NCBI GenBank assembly: GCA_015680685.1
Contig: MNCI01007634.1
Span: 193,407-227,772 of the forward strand
DNA from: Gnetum montanum
Lineage: Eukaryota; Streptophyta; Gnetopsida; Gnetales; Gnetaceae
Reading direction: 5' to 3'
Length of the DNA stretch: 34,366 bases
Below the pieces are notes generated by a model that was not told the DNA's origin, ran no database searches, and saw only the letters and a program-made list of their open reading frames with translations. The translations under genes and the position numbers were made by a program. Shown here in pieces: positions 17,701-29,160 of this stretch. Numbering within the stretch: the stretch's first letter is position 1; the number at the start of each line of letters is the position of its first letter.

Positions 17701-20287
17701 TCAGCCTTGGTGGTTTTAACTTCCTCCATTCTTCCTAGATTTTTTAGGTTAGGTTTTGATATATGTGCCTTGGGATCCTTGCCTATGGGTATAGCTAATC
17801 TTGGTGTAGGTCTAGATGGGTTAGTTAATTTTGAAGCCCTTTTTTGTTGGCCACATTTAGTGGGCTTAGTTGTTGATTTGGCAATAGGTTGTTTTTGTCA
17901 TCATTGTGATGATGATTTCTTGCTAACTCTGAGTTGTGGGCCACTATCAGTAGGCTTTGATCATGGGTTATTGTGGTTTTACTTATTGAAGGTGGAGGAA
18001 CCTGGATGACAAATGATTCTTTAGGCTTTGAAGGATTGGTAACTCATGGTCTTGGTTGTGAAGTTGATTCCACTATAGATGGGACATGTATAAAGAAAGG
18101 TTTCTTAGGGGCTAGAGAAGGTGGTACTCGTACAATGAAGGACTCTCTAGGCTTTACGTTTTGGAGCTAAGGTGCACTTTGATGAAAAACGATTCCGTAG
18201 GAGAATTAGACCATTTGGTTTCCATGAATGACGCTATAGTATAAGAGTTATTGTTAGCACTTGGAGAGTTGGGCTAATTTAACACCAACTCTCCATGACC
18301 TATGATCTTCTATAGGTCACCCTTCAATGCTATGCAAAAATTAGTGTCATGAATAGTCATTTGATTACAATGGCAAAACCTATCAAGTCTAAAGTACTAC
18401 AATATCTTAAGATCATCCTTGGTTGCTCTCATTAGGTCTCTAGCTATGCCACAAAGATGATCATGCCTATTATGAGCTTCCTTAGATAGCTTCTTATGTT
18501 GTATATGGTTTTCTTTAAGCAATTGTTATGAAAACTCAAAGAGTTTCATCGATAACCTTGTATACTTTGATCTATCCTTCTGCCCAAAGTTTGATCTTGG
18601 TTGATTTGGGACATAGGAAGTGGATTGTTGTGATAGACCAAAAGATGTATTGCATGGTAGTGATCCTAACCTCTCTACTTGCTTTTTATCCTTGGATACT
18701 TCAACCATGGTTGTATGTTCTGGGCTAGTTTTATTGTTATCCCTCCTTATGTGTTGGTTTTTATATGCTACATAGACTAGGTTGTTACTTGTCTTAGTTG
18801 CCTCCTCAATGATCTTAGTTTGTGAAAAGACTTGGGTCAATGACCAAGGCTCTAAGTAGCAAATCTTTGACTTGATATACTTATTTACTACTCCCTTAAA
18901 GATTGCTAAGAGGTGGGTTTCAGAGATGGGCTCTAGAATCTCATTGAAGATTGAATTCCACCTCTGAATGAACCTTTTGACTAGTTCAAGTGGCCCATCA
19001 ATTAAACCAATGTCACATCTAGCTTTAAGGTGTATCTAAAAAGGTTAACAAATTGGTTTATTAGATCCTAAAGGAAAGAGATGAAACCTCTAGGCAAGAT
19101 TTGGTACCAATCTAGAGCCTTACCCTTGAGAAACAAAGGAAAACTCCTCAATATCATATGTAGCCATTCTTGCAAAAAGAGGCACTTAGACTGGAAGGTA
19201 ACTAGATGTGCTTTGGGATCCCCTTCACCATTGTATTTGATGAAGTTTGGTATAGACATGCTTGTAAATAAGATTATTTGAGGCATAGTAGGGCTTATAG
19301 GATCATCTCAGTAAAAGGCTAGAACCTTGACCATCTAATTTGTACTACCCTTAAGTTTCCATAGCTCTTTCATAAGGTCTTGGATCATTTGGAAGGCTTG
19401 ATCCAAGCCTTGCATCATCCCTATAGGCTACAGTGTTTGTGTTGATGGTTGAGGATGATTTTGTGAGGCTTGGGGTCATGTGATGGATATTGATATAGAA
19501 AAAAGAGGTTGGGTGATCACCCTTGTAAGCAGGTTAAATAAGAAGAAAGAGGCTTACATTGGGATGTGTTATACTAAGGGAGAAAAGGGAGTATATGAGG
19601 CCTATGTTTCTTAGGGCATTGATGAGGGTTCCACTTGCATGAAAAAGGGAGATGGTAAGGTATACATCATCAAGGTTGGGAGCATGAAATGAGGTTGTAC
19701 TATAAAGCACATGGATGAGAACAAGGAGGTGGACCGAGACACGAGTTGTGCCTAGTATGTGACAATAATGGGCATAGACCCAAACATGATAGGATGGATA
19801 GGAGGGAAAGAGGGTTGAGGGTCCTATTCCACTAATGATGTAAGAGAGGCTAAATAGGGAGCAATGAATTGGTGAGCCAATTATTGGAAAAAGCTCCTAA
19901 TGAAGATGTCTGGCTCCAATTTGGCCTCAAACTCATCATGCTCTTCTTGGCGATCCTCTAAGCTAATTTCCTCACTAACCTCATCAATCTTTATGAGTTG
20001 TGTGAGCATTTGTGCATAAAAGCCTATGAGGGGGGATTTGATCATAAAGAGATGGGATGTATTCTTTCCCATCCTAGTTTATAATTTTGAAATTTATTCT
20101 TAGCATTAGATTCGAAGCACGGTATCAAGAGACTAACTTGCATCTTGACATACAAGAAGTTGTAGTACTGCTCATTGATGACCATGAAATCTAGATTTCT
20201 ATCCATTTGTCAGAGTGATTGTCTTTGTTCTATGATTATAGGATCTTTTGGATCATAGACATGAACTGCATCTTGGTTTGAGGCCAT
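17701..20287 (-). pseudogene. element 2 gag, degenerate
   Basis: The start is visible: ATG at 20,287-20,285 opening MASNQDAVHVYDPKDPIII. A block with NEQYYNFLYVK and KLGWERIHP (about 20,180-20,060) and an acidic segment (19,990-19,900, DEVSEEISLED) follow. The linker QGLDQAFQMIQDLMKELWK is near 19,410-19,360. The capsid core (19,286-19,068) has SIPNFIKYNGEGDPKAHLV and FLKGKALDWY. The C-terminal block 18,840-18,526 has QVFSQTKIIEEA and YVAYKNQH. A zinc-knuckle-like FCHCNQMTIHDTNFC lies near 18,385-18,340, keeping the HDT...C end of the usual knuckle. A short linker then leads into protease. At least three stops or frame changes are present. Confidence 0.8.
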
Positions 20288-21295
20288 GTATGTAAGGTCT
20301 AGTGATAATATACTTGATTCGCAAAAATGCATGAACTAAGCTAGGCTATGCAAAACTAAACTAGGCCAACAAAAACTAAGCTGGGTTTGGGGTGCATACT
20401 CAAAATCCAATTTTGTGAAATTTTGAAATTTAGATTTTGTTAGGCTTTAAAAGGTCCAACACTTGATGGAAAAATTAGTATATGGCCACACTTGTTGTAG
20501 TTTTATACACTAGGCTTTGAAAAGTCTAGTAGTTGTGAAAATAAAAATAAAAAATAAAACCAAATTTGCAATAGTTTTTATGTTGGGCTTTAAAATGTTG
20601 AGCACTTGTGAAAATTTAAATCTAAATATATAAGAAAAAATAGTTGTTGGTAATATGTTGAGTTTTGAAAAGATACACTAGTATTTTTTTCAAAAGTACA
20701 TTAGGGATAAAAAAAAAAGATAAGTTTTTTAATTGCTTTGTTAAGGGATGTTGTTCTATTTTCCCTTTATGGAAAACTATGCTAGGATATTTTTTCCCTA
20801 TTGAAAAAATTATGATGAATTTAATCTGATGATGAAAAGTATAATGTTCCACCAAAAATACACTAGGTATTTTGGAAAAGCTATGCTAGGGTTTATGGTC
20901 ATGGAAAATGTAATTGGTTCATCAAAACTATGCTGGGTAGTTTGGTAAAGGGGGAAAGGTGGGTTGGTTTTACCAAGAAACTTGATGGAAAAATTCACAA
21001 TAGGAAATGAGTGGTGGAATGATGCGCTAGCCTTTGGAAAACCCAAGGCCAAGTTTTAACAACCAGATATTACAGATTTCCTCAAAAACTACATTGGCTT
21101 CCAAAACTCTAGCTACTATGAATTTCATAGTAACACCTACACTGACCGCAATAACCACGTTGTGTATTAGTTGTAGGAGGATGGGTGGAAACATTGATTT
21201 TCCTCATAGATTTCAATGTAGATTTGAAAGTTTTAACTTCTTAAAATTTCATTTCAAAAAGGGCAAAGTAAAATTGGAAGAGGAGCTTGGGCAAA
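20288..21295 (-). other. element 2 leader
   Basis: This is AT-rich untranslated sequence between primer site and gag. Diverged units around GGCTTTAAAAGGTC / GGCTTTGAAAAGTC / GGCTTTAAAATGTT, each followed by a CACTTGTGAAAAT-like stretch, recur at 20,440-20,680. AAAACTATGCTAGG and AAAGCTATGCTAGG recur at 20,770-20,940. I see no gag-like or host-like frame here. Confidence 0.45.
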
Positions 21296-21314
21296 GGCCC
21301 TTCTTCTATCACTA
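21296..21314 (-). other. candidate primer-binding site, element 2
   Basis: TAGTGATAGAAGAAGGGCC on the minus strand matches the site at 11,938-11,920 in 17 of 19 positions. It lies about 25 bases after the LTR2a 3' end as I place it. A small duplication of the LTR tail (GCTTAAAAATTTTAATGCTAG) sits between them. Confidence 0.45.
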
Positions 21315-21340
21315 GAAACTGTAATGCTTAAAAATTTTAA

Positions 21341-23072
21341 TGCTAGAAAATCAAAAGTTTCAAGTGAATGTTTAACTTTGGATCCTAAGAATCTTCGAGA
21401 AGAGGATCTGAAGCACCCTAGATAGTCTGGCCAATCACCTAGAAACTTAGATATTGTAAAATAGTGTAAAAGAATTGCATAAAAATTTCAAATCTAACCA
21501 AGAGAAATAGGTTAAATAAACTTGTACAAACAAAAATGAACTAAAAATTTTATTGAAAATAATAATAGTTGTAGATACAAATAGTTCAAGGAAGTAAAAT
21601 TTTTTTTGTGCTTAAAATGAACAAAGAGTTGTGTAATAAGTGGTTGTAATCTAGGTGAAATTGGTAGAGTGCATCATGCAATTAGCTGCATGATCCAGGC
21701 ACTTCAAAGTTTCACTACAGAAACTCTTTGCTAGTTCTCAAGTTGAATCCACTATGCTAGTTGAAAAATGGATAAAGTGATTGTAGCGTTGATTACAAAT
21801 GGATTAAGGTATGTGCAGCATTGGTTGCAAAGTGGGTAAGGTATGTGCAGCATTGAATGCAAAGGAGGTAAAGTATGTGCAGTGTGGTTGCAAAGGAGGT
21901 AAAGTATGTGCAACATTGGTTGCAAAGGGGGTAAGGTATGTGCTTGATTTTTTGTTCCAATGGTACTACATTGAGAGGCTCCAATGCCTAAGTATTTTCT
22001 AATTTTCCTAAAGTCTTGCAAAATGTCAAAGGTCTCAAGTGCTCAAGGTTGCAAAGGTTGTTCAATCAAAGAAGTGTGAAACCTATCTAAAGTGTTTGAA
22101 ACAAGTTCTTATAGGCCTCATGGTTATTGGTTTTGGTGTTACAAATTTCTTCCATGATTATTGATAGATTGGTTTGATTTTATAGATGTGGCAGGCCATT
22201 ATTTTAAATGTAGTTTTCCATTTATGGTAAGTTTTGGTGCACCCAGGACACCAAAAAAATGCTGGATATCATAAATAGTAAATATACTTTTCCAACTCAC
22301 TTGCTTCACCCAACTACTCTGGCCTTATGGGAACAATGCTGGCATCATGGAACTATGCTAGATCTATTGAAGAAATGCTAGGATTATTGGAACAATGCTA
22401 AGATTGCTAGATAAGCAAAACCCTCAATCACTCCCACAATGGCTTCATGAAAAAGTAGAAACCCCACCACTCCAATGTTGGCCTTGTAGCATCCATGCTA
22501 AAGCTACTAGAAACTACATTGGCCATTGCTAGGAAAATGAAAACCCAATAAGCCCCAACCTTTGGTGTAGATAGTTCCAACGTAGTTATGGCTATGTCCA
22601 ATGTAAAACCCATGAAAATGCCAAATTTAGCAATTCCCAAGGTATTTTTAGCCTTCCCAAGCCCAAATATTGACATGACATGATCTTTTTCACCTAGGAA
22701 GTGAGACTACAATAACTTATGAGGCATTTTTCAGCCCCAAAACTTAAAGTATGTGAGATTGTAGCTCATGGCCCACAAACCTCACATTTACAATGAAATT
22801 CCAACATCAAGTTTAAGGGTGAAGGTTACAATGCTAAAAAGATACAACATGAATTTTCTTGATGGTGTTTCAATAGTGATGACATGTTTGCTAATCAAAG
22901 ATACCTTCAAGCTTCGTGCTTGAATTGCTAGTTACTTGATTATATTTGAAAAAACTAGCACTTTCTTCTTAGACTTTTTTGGCTACTTGGCTCCTTTCTT
23001 TTTTGTGTGGAGTCATTTGTTTCACCATAGACTACATTGACCTCTTAACTTTCTTGGCATTTTCCTTTGTAG
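21341..23072 (-). mobile_element. family A LTR2a, 5'-truncated with an internal deletion
   Basis: It starts at its 3' end TGCTAGAAAATC (plus strand, 21,341) with the shared block TGGATCCTAAGAATCTTCG and CACCCTAGATAGTCTGGCCAATCACC. Further shared blocks are the TATA at 22,106-22,115, GGCATTTTTCAGCCCC, and GTAGCTCATGGCCCAC. After CTTGATGGTGTTTCAATAG (about 22,880) it jumps to the part equivalent to about 24,500 in LTR2b, so some 200 bp are missing. It stops near 23,072, directly against the 3' end of LTR2b. It is the 5' LTR of element 2. Confidence 0.75.
21790..21946. repeat. 32 bp minisatellite inside LTR2a
   Basis: Five units of GTTGCAAAGGGGGTAAGGTA plus TGTGCAGCATTG. The minus-strand frames with repeated YPLCNQCCTY peptides come from this repetition. 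It is not seen at the same place in the other LTR copies. Confidence 0.85.
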
Positions 23073-23085
23073 AAACAAAAGAATT

Positions 23086-26000
23086 TGGTGCTACAAGGTC
23101 AAAGATTTATGTGAAACAGTTTTACTTATAGATCCATAGGCCTTGAAAAGGATTTGAAGTACCTTTAAGGGTCTTACCAATCGATTGAAAACTTAAAGAT
23201 CTATTACGAAAATATGAAATAAAATTTGAAAGCATATGAAATGGTGGTTGAAACACTAGCTCTAGGTACATAGAAATGTAAAGCAAATGTAGCAAATAAT
23301 AGAAATTGCAAACTTACATTAAAATGGTAAAAAATTTGTAGAAATAAAAGTTTATAGAATACAAGTTATGAGCTTGAAATGCCCAAGAGCTCAAATAAAG
23401 TTCTTGGAATTCAATACTAATAGTAGGATGTATTCTACAATTGAATATGCCTTTGAAATATCCTATATGATCTACTCTTTGGACATTGCTCACAACTATG
23501 TTTCTTTGCTACATTAATCTATGTTAAGGAAGAAATGATTGTGGACTCTTGGAGGTCTGCACTACTCTAAAAGACTTAAGTTCAGCTGAATGCCAAATGA
23601 TCCAAAAGTCCTTACAATGAAGTAATCTTTTGTTTAAATAGGTCATGGGTCATTGATTTATTGCTAGTTAATTTTGCCATGATTATTGATAGACTTCGAG
23701 CAAGCTCTACTACTCCTATAAAATCTCCATGTAGCATGTGAGAAAATTTAGCCAGTTTTTACCATTAACACACTACCCAACATGTGGGACTAGAATGCCC
23801 AGTGTGTGGGATTAAATTCCAAATCTCACACACTGCCCCCCACACACTGCTAAACATGTAAGACCAAGATGCTCAATGTGTGAGATGAAAATATTAATTT
23901 TCATAGCCTGTAGAGTGCTTTTTAACCCTCACAAGTAACAATACATGGAATTTGTAGCCTATGGAACATTTTTTGACTTCCAAAAGTTGGGATATAAGGC
24001 ATTTATAGCTTGAGGAGCATTCTTAGCCTTCACAAGCCAAAATGCATGAGATTTACAACTTGTAGGCTATAAATCTTAATTTTTTACATTGAAAGCTTCA
24101 TTAAATTCCATCAATACAAGGCAAGAACATAGTTTTTTCTAGGAAAATAAGATAATTTTTTCTACCTTTACACTTTCATCAAATTACAACAAGAAGTTTT
24201 GACTCTTGAGCTTTTAAACTACAAGATGAATTTTCTTTTGGATGTTTCATTGGCTCCTATTTGTTGATGCTTTAAGGATTATCCTAAGAGACATCAATAA
24301 AGGACATGAAACATCATCACAAGTTCATCACCAACATTCTCTCTCCATGCTTGATTTTGTACGTATTGATCCATAACCAGAAGTGCTCGCGATGGTGAAA
24401 TAAGATCACAATTGGGGTATCACAAGTTTAAGAAGAGATAAAGGATTATATTGGTTATCAGAAAATGATCATATTGGTTATCAAAGAATTCCAAATGTTG
24501 ACATCATGGCTATGATATGGTAGTAACATGCTTGTTGATCAAAGAGGTCTTCATGCTTTGTGCTTGAACTACTAGTTACTTGATAATGTGTTAGAAAAAC
24601 TAGCACTCCACTCTTGAGCTTCCTTCGCCATTAGCCTCTTCCCTTTTATTTGTTTGGATCTATTTATTTGACTTTAGGCTTCATTGGCCTCTTGGCTTTA
24701 TTGGAAATTTTCTTCCTCATTTTTTGAAAGATACCTTCATTAGATTTCATTACCAAGGCTGAATTTTATTTTATTTTCTCATTGGATAAGATGTATTACA
24801 TCCAAAAAAATTAATGCTGTAGTATGTTGATGAGTGGCGAGGTACCCCTACACTCAACCATACGAATACGAGCGTTACACGTGCGAGCCGGTCGAACTCC
24901 ACAGACTAAGTGCCTACATGCCTTATGAAACACTTAAGGTTAATCGTTCGTTGTCTTCCCAAACTTACTTGTATTTGTCACGGTTGTATGGTTAATTAAG
25001 TCTGAGGTGTATGATTTTTATATCTTTTCTGTTTTATCTCCTATGCTAATGAGGTGAAGGGTGAAGAGACTAATTAACTAACTTTAACTAACTAACTAAG
25101 CCTTAATTAACCTAGCATCAGTATCCATTTCCACTTACCATTCACACCCTAAACCAATGCAACCTTGGTTACCAAACGCTATTCGTTACTGGGATTACCA
25201 AGCGTAATGCATGTGCTCGAAGCAGTCATACTGAATGCCCTTAACTAGGAGAGAAGGGTTGAGAGAGATTTAATGAAATAATAAAGCATTTAAACATTAA
25301 CAATAAATAATAATAAATAAAGTCCTATTTAGCTTAGTCCATGCACTGCAAGGTTTATCCAAGAAGTTCGTCTTTATACACAAATTTGTGTTTAGGTACA
25401 ATATTTGCTCGAATAAAGATCCGTTCACTTTGGAGCTCCTACTATAGGCACATGGAAATTATTCTATCTCTGGAGAGGAAAAACTACTAGAGTTTCACTA
25501 TGGTCTAGACCTAGATGCAGAAACAAGGGAGAGCCACCTCTTATTTATAGATTTGATGGCGTACTACGATATCGCATACGCGATATCGCAAGGGAAGACA
25601 CGATATCGCGTACACGATATCGCGGTAGACATGATATTGTGGCCCATGTGATATCGCATCCCATAATATGTCAAAGAAGATGTTACAAGACCACAATGAT
25701 GAATGTCAAACATAGGTCTTCATTTTTATTAGGACAAGGAAGGTTGTAATTGGGCTATGAGATTATGACTCAAAAGGGGTAACTAAAGTGATGTGAGGTA
25801 AGCACTCTTGGCACAACGAGATAAGCTAACCAAATCTCATAGATCAAGGTCTTATGGTAAATCACTATTGCAATGAGTTGCATCCTTGTGATGACTTTAA
25901 GCTTCATCCTACAAGTACAACTCCAAGAGAACAAGAAGGAACATCAAAGAATTCATGTGCTTACAACAAATTGCATAAGATCATATGAAAAAAGGAGTAA

Positions 26001-26171
26001 AATACATGCCACCATAGGTTACAATTGGTACAACATGAGAAATATATATTTTTTTTCATAGACTTATACAAATGTTGTAGTATCTTGTTATCCCAAAAAG
26101 AGAGAGATTAGAGGTCACATTGGCTCACTTGCTATAGGCTACAAAGATCATTATTATCAATCATTTTTCCA
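23086..26171 (-). mobile_element. family A LTR2b, complete but split by a family B LTR
   Basis: The plus-strand ends are TGGTGCTACAAGG (23,086) and TTTTTCCA (26,171). Without the 836 bp insertion and one 8 bp repeat its length is about 2.24 kb, essentially the same as LTR3. Similarity to LTR3 is continuous: 24,240-24,820 matches 31,760-32,360, and 25,690-26,171 matches 32,395-32,879. By eye roughly three quarters of positions agree, so both are old. TATA-like CCTATTTAAA lies at 23,632-23,642. It is the 3' LTR of element 3. The stretch 23,700-24,080 has short repeats on CACACTGC and AACATGTGGGAC. Confidence 0.8.
24828..25663 (-). mobile_element. family B solo LTR, copy B2
   Basis: On the plus strand it runs TGATGAGTGGCGAGG ... 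CGCATCCCA, giving TG...CA ends. The reverse orientation has the family B promoter (TATAAATA complement at 25,542-25,549, palindromes at 25,568-25,660) and AATAAAGTC near 25,315. The uninterrupted paralogue in LTR3 (around 32,355-32,385) shows that the site was once empty. It is flanked by TAGTATGT (24,820-24,827) and TAATATGT (25,664-25,671). No internal region is present, so it is a solo LTR. It keeps many CpG sites, unlike its surroundings, and is probably younger than family A. Confidence 0.8.
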
Positions 26172-26261
26172 TGCCTAAAAATAAAGACAAGTAAGGAATA
26201 TAGGAAAATAGGTTATTGTTAGATATAATAAGGTTTGAAATAGGAATAACTAACCAAGTTG

Positions 26262-27330
26262 ACCAATTAATTTCCATCCATATCCATTAGTTTGAATGCT
26301 CCATTTCCACAAGCTTTGGTAACTAAGAAAGATCCTTCCCAATTAGTTGAGAACTTATCCACATGTTTTGTGAATGACTTTAAGGACAAGGCCTCTTTCC
26401 TTGACTTTTCTTCTGTTCAAATCATGAGAATGCTATTGTTTCTACCTCTCTTAATATCATTCAATGTGAGCAAGCATTTGCATTCATTGCTCCTTTACCA
26501 AATCAAGGTCACTAGTACGTAGCTTCTTATTTTGCTCACCATTGATGAAGTCACATAGAGTTATCCTTAAAGTTTGTACCTTCAACTCAAGAGGCAAAAT
26601 AGATACAAATTCATAAATAAGGCTATACAGTGTGACACCCATCATGGTTCTAAAGGTTATTCTAAAGGCCTGAAAGGCATGCATAAGTTGCTCATGCCAC
26701 TTTCATCTATTATTGTTTAGCATATTTTTAAGTAGGTTTATGATAACTTTGTTACTAGCTTCAAATTTTCCATTGACTTATAGATAATACATTGATAAAA
26801 AGCAATGTTTTATGCTTAATTTCTAACAAAAGGCTTGTGTTTCTTGGCTACTAAACTTTGATATATTATCTATGACTATAGTTAAGGGTATGCTAAAATG
26901 GAGTACTATGTTCTCCAATATGAATTTATAGACATGTTGGCACACTATTTTCCTCAGAGAAATAGCTTCAACCCACTTGGTAAAATATTTGGTTGTAGTG
27001 ATGATGAAGCTATACCCTATAGCATACTTAGGCATTATAGGTTCAATAATGTTAATACTCCATTATTGAAATGGTCACATGATCTAAGTAATATGTAATT
27101 CAGTTAGTGGCACATGTATTAAGTTGCTATGCCATTGACAAATGTTATAATTTTTAACATTTTTCATATAGTCACTTTTCATATAGGGCCAATAGTATCC
27201 TAATTATCTAATCTTTGTAGTCATGGCTCTAGGTCCTATATGTCCTTCACATACGTCCTCATGAACCTGCTCAAGGACTATGCATGCTTTAGTTTTTCCC
27301 AAGTGCACTAATAATATGTCATCATTGGAC
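26262..27330 (-). pseudogene. element 3 integrase, degenerate
   Basis: Integrase inserts element DNA into the genome. The N-terminal zinc-binding region is recognisable (LEQVHEDVCEGHIG, GYYWPYMKSD, then NICQWH, about 27,300-27,130), with one of the two cysteines of the usual CxxC lost. In the catalytic core (about 27,035-26,680) the usual TDYFTKW reads TTKYFTKWVEA, so the first catalytic Asp is Lys (codon 26,988-26,990). The second Asp is present in IVIDNISKF, and a Glu is present in NGKFEASNK. The C-terminal part (26,640-26,270) has LVLKVIHKT, NWEGSFLV and GAFKLMDMDG, matching the usual LVLR, NWEGPY and YKL positions. There are in-frame stops between blocks. Coding ends about 90 bp before LTR2b. 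Plus-strand frames here are shadows. Confidence 0.9.
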
Positions 27331-27584
27331 CTTTGACATAATTTGTTGTTGGCTATGATGACATATTAGTTTGATCTTTTACCTACAACATTCTTTTGAG
27401 AAGGAGTTAGGTTATATGAAGATTCATCATGCATTAGGTAAAACTTGATATTGTTATACCACTTCTTTTAAGAAACATTATTAATGGTGGCTATAAACAT
27501 GCCTCCAATTTTCTACATGATGGAAAGAGCATAGTTCTCTATCAAGGAAGGTAACTTACTAAACACATCTAGTCTCAAACTTAG
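27331..27584 (-). pseudogene. element 3 aRH-to-integrase linker
   Basis: The minus strand remains largely readable (IENYALSIM, HDESSYNLTPSQKN, LCQRSNDDILL). It follows the usual layout in which a linker of about 80-130 residues joins the second RNase H to the integrase zinc domain. No separate domain is recognised. Confidence 0.55.
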
Positions 27585-27970
27585 GGACAAGGTTGCAATG
27601 GCATTGGCTAAGGTGTTCTTAGTTCAAGATATGTATTGAATGCTAAACTCTATAAATTGTAGAATGAGTTTCTTGGATAGGTCATAATAAGGTTGTAAAT
27701 GTTTGGATTTTCATGCATAAACCTTAGTTACGTGGTTAACCATAAGTCATAAATCATCTTTTATGATCAAACATTTAATTTATTGATTACAAGCTACCAT
27801 CATTACTCTAAACAACCCTTCATATTTCGCTATATTCTTGGTACATAGAAATTGACAAAATTAAGCAAAAGATTGGAACTCACCCAAGGATGATATTATG
27901 ATGGTAGAGGTACTAGTCCCATGGGTAGTTCAAGATTTGTTAAAGTTCATGATGGCCTTGTAACCTTTTG
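27585..27970 (-). pseudogene. element 3 second RNase H, archaeal type (aRH)
   Basis: A second RNase H follows the ordinary one, as in Tat-lineage gypsy elements. Readable pieces are GYKAIMNFNKS, THGTSTSTIIISSLGEF, FLCTKNIAKYEGLFR, IKCLIIKDD, LMVNHVTKVYA, LQPYYDLSKKLI and NTLANAIATLS. They parallel the family's W.LYFDGSS..HGSGAGVVL, CTNN.AEYEAL, D.QLV..Q and N..ADALA motifs. The AKYE glutamate is kept. The first Asp (FDGSS) reads FNKS. Two stops are present. Its place between RH and integrase is diagnostic. Confidence 0.8.
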
Positions 27971-28420
27971 GTACCTTGTTAACAATGTTGACGTAATCAT
28001 CAGGAAACTTGGGATCAATGGATGCATTGTCTTCAACCGAGAATGTTGTAAGTTATGCAACTATAACTTGATCTTTCATTAAGGTTTGGGAGATATAATC
28101 TAGGTCAAACTTAGTTGTTATGGCTTTCCACCAGGATATACAACTACTTTCATATATATTTGTTGTTATGGCTCTCAGCACACTATCTTTACATATGATG
28201 TTGTCTTGGTTCCTAAATAGGTAATGCCTTCACTTCTTTAGGGAGAAGACTAGGGCTAGGTAATACTTCTCAACCTTTGTATATTAGGTCTTGTAAGTTA
28301 TTAATTCATGGCTCAAATAGTAAATAGGAAACTCTACTCCATCATCTCATTTTTGACAGAGTAGAAAGGCTATGGACGTATTGGAGATTACAAGGTAGAT
28401 GTAAAACAGTTTGTCATTCT
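27971..28420 (-). pseudogene. element 3 RNase H
   Basis: This is the RNase H partner of RT, which removes the RNA template. The minus strand reads FYIYLVISNTSIAFLL, then GVEFPIYYLSHELITYKT, YTKVEKYYLALVFSLKK, RHYLFRNQDNIICKD and ITTKFDLDYISQTLMKD. These match the standard gypsy order (YYLSR.L, Y...EK..LA.V.A..K.RHYL, EFD..Y..QK..KGQ). Stops are present before DDGVEF and inside the YKT/YTK region. Confidence 0.85.
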
Positions 28421-29160
28421 AAAGTGAATACATAGTGGGTATTTGGATCAATTATTTATTAATGTTAACAAATACTTTTTGGCATTGGACAGTCCACTCA
28501 TAGTAAACCCCCTTCTTAAGCAAATGTTTCATGAGTTGTAGCTTATCCATAAGCCTCAAAACGAATCTACGAATGAATTTCAATCTACCTTGTAGTCCCC
28601 ATAGCTTCTTAAGATTAGTAGGTGTTGCCAAGTTGGTTATGACTTTAATCTTATCATAATCAATACATATTCCTATCTCGAATACTACAAAACCATGTAT
28701 CTTACTAGTTTTAATGCCAAAGATATACTTCTTAGGATTAAGTCTAATTTCATATTTTAAGCACCATTAGAGTACTCAGTCTCAGTAATGTGCATAATCA
28801 TTGGCTATCTTGGACTTAACCACTATGTCTTCAACATAATTGTTAAGTATCCCTAGATTAAATGGCATCATGGTATAACAAAAGGTACCTCAAGGGGTCA
28901 TGAAGGTTCCTTAGACATGATGCTCTAGGTTTATCCTAATTTGGTTATATACTGAGGATCCATCCATGAAGGATAACAAGGCATGTCCAACCATAGTATC
29001 AATAAGTTGATTGATGTTAGGCAAAGGGAAATTATCTTTAATAGTTTCCTTGTTTAGGTCTAAAAAATTGATATAGATATGAATGCTTCTATTTTTCTTG
29101 GAAACTACCACTATGTTGGACAACCAATCAATGTAATCAATAGCTTAGATGAAAATAGAT
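28421..29160 (-). pseudogene. element 3 reverse transcriptase, active site altered
   Basis: Readable pieces are NIVVVSKKNRSIHIYINF and DLNKETIKDNFPLPNINQ, then MVGHALLSFMDGSSVYNQI (29,123-28,911). The active-site region reads NYVEDIVVKSK, with the YVDD box now YVED at 28,827-28,838. Further on are EIRLNPKK, GIKTSKI, TPTNLKKLWGLQGRL, FIRRF and LLKKG. The aspartate-to-glutamate change alone would probably kill activity, and several stops and a gap after MPFG add to that. It corresponds to the RT of element 1 and extends beyond it through the connection domain. Confidence 0.9.

Noticed and set aside
17650-18009. 119-codon plus-strand frame, leucine- and cysteine-rich
   Set aside because: Antisense to the gag-protease linker of element 2 and lacking any domain or start context.
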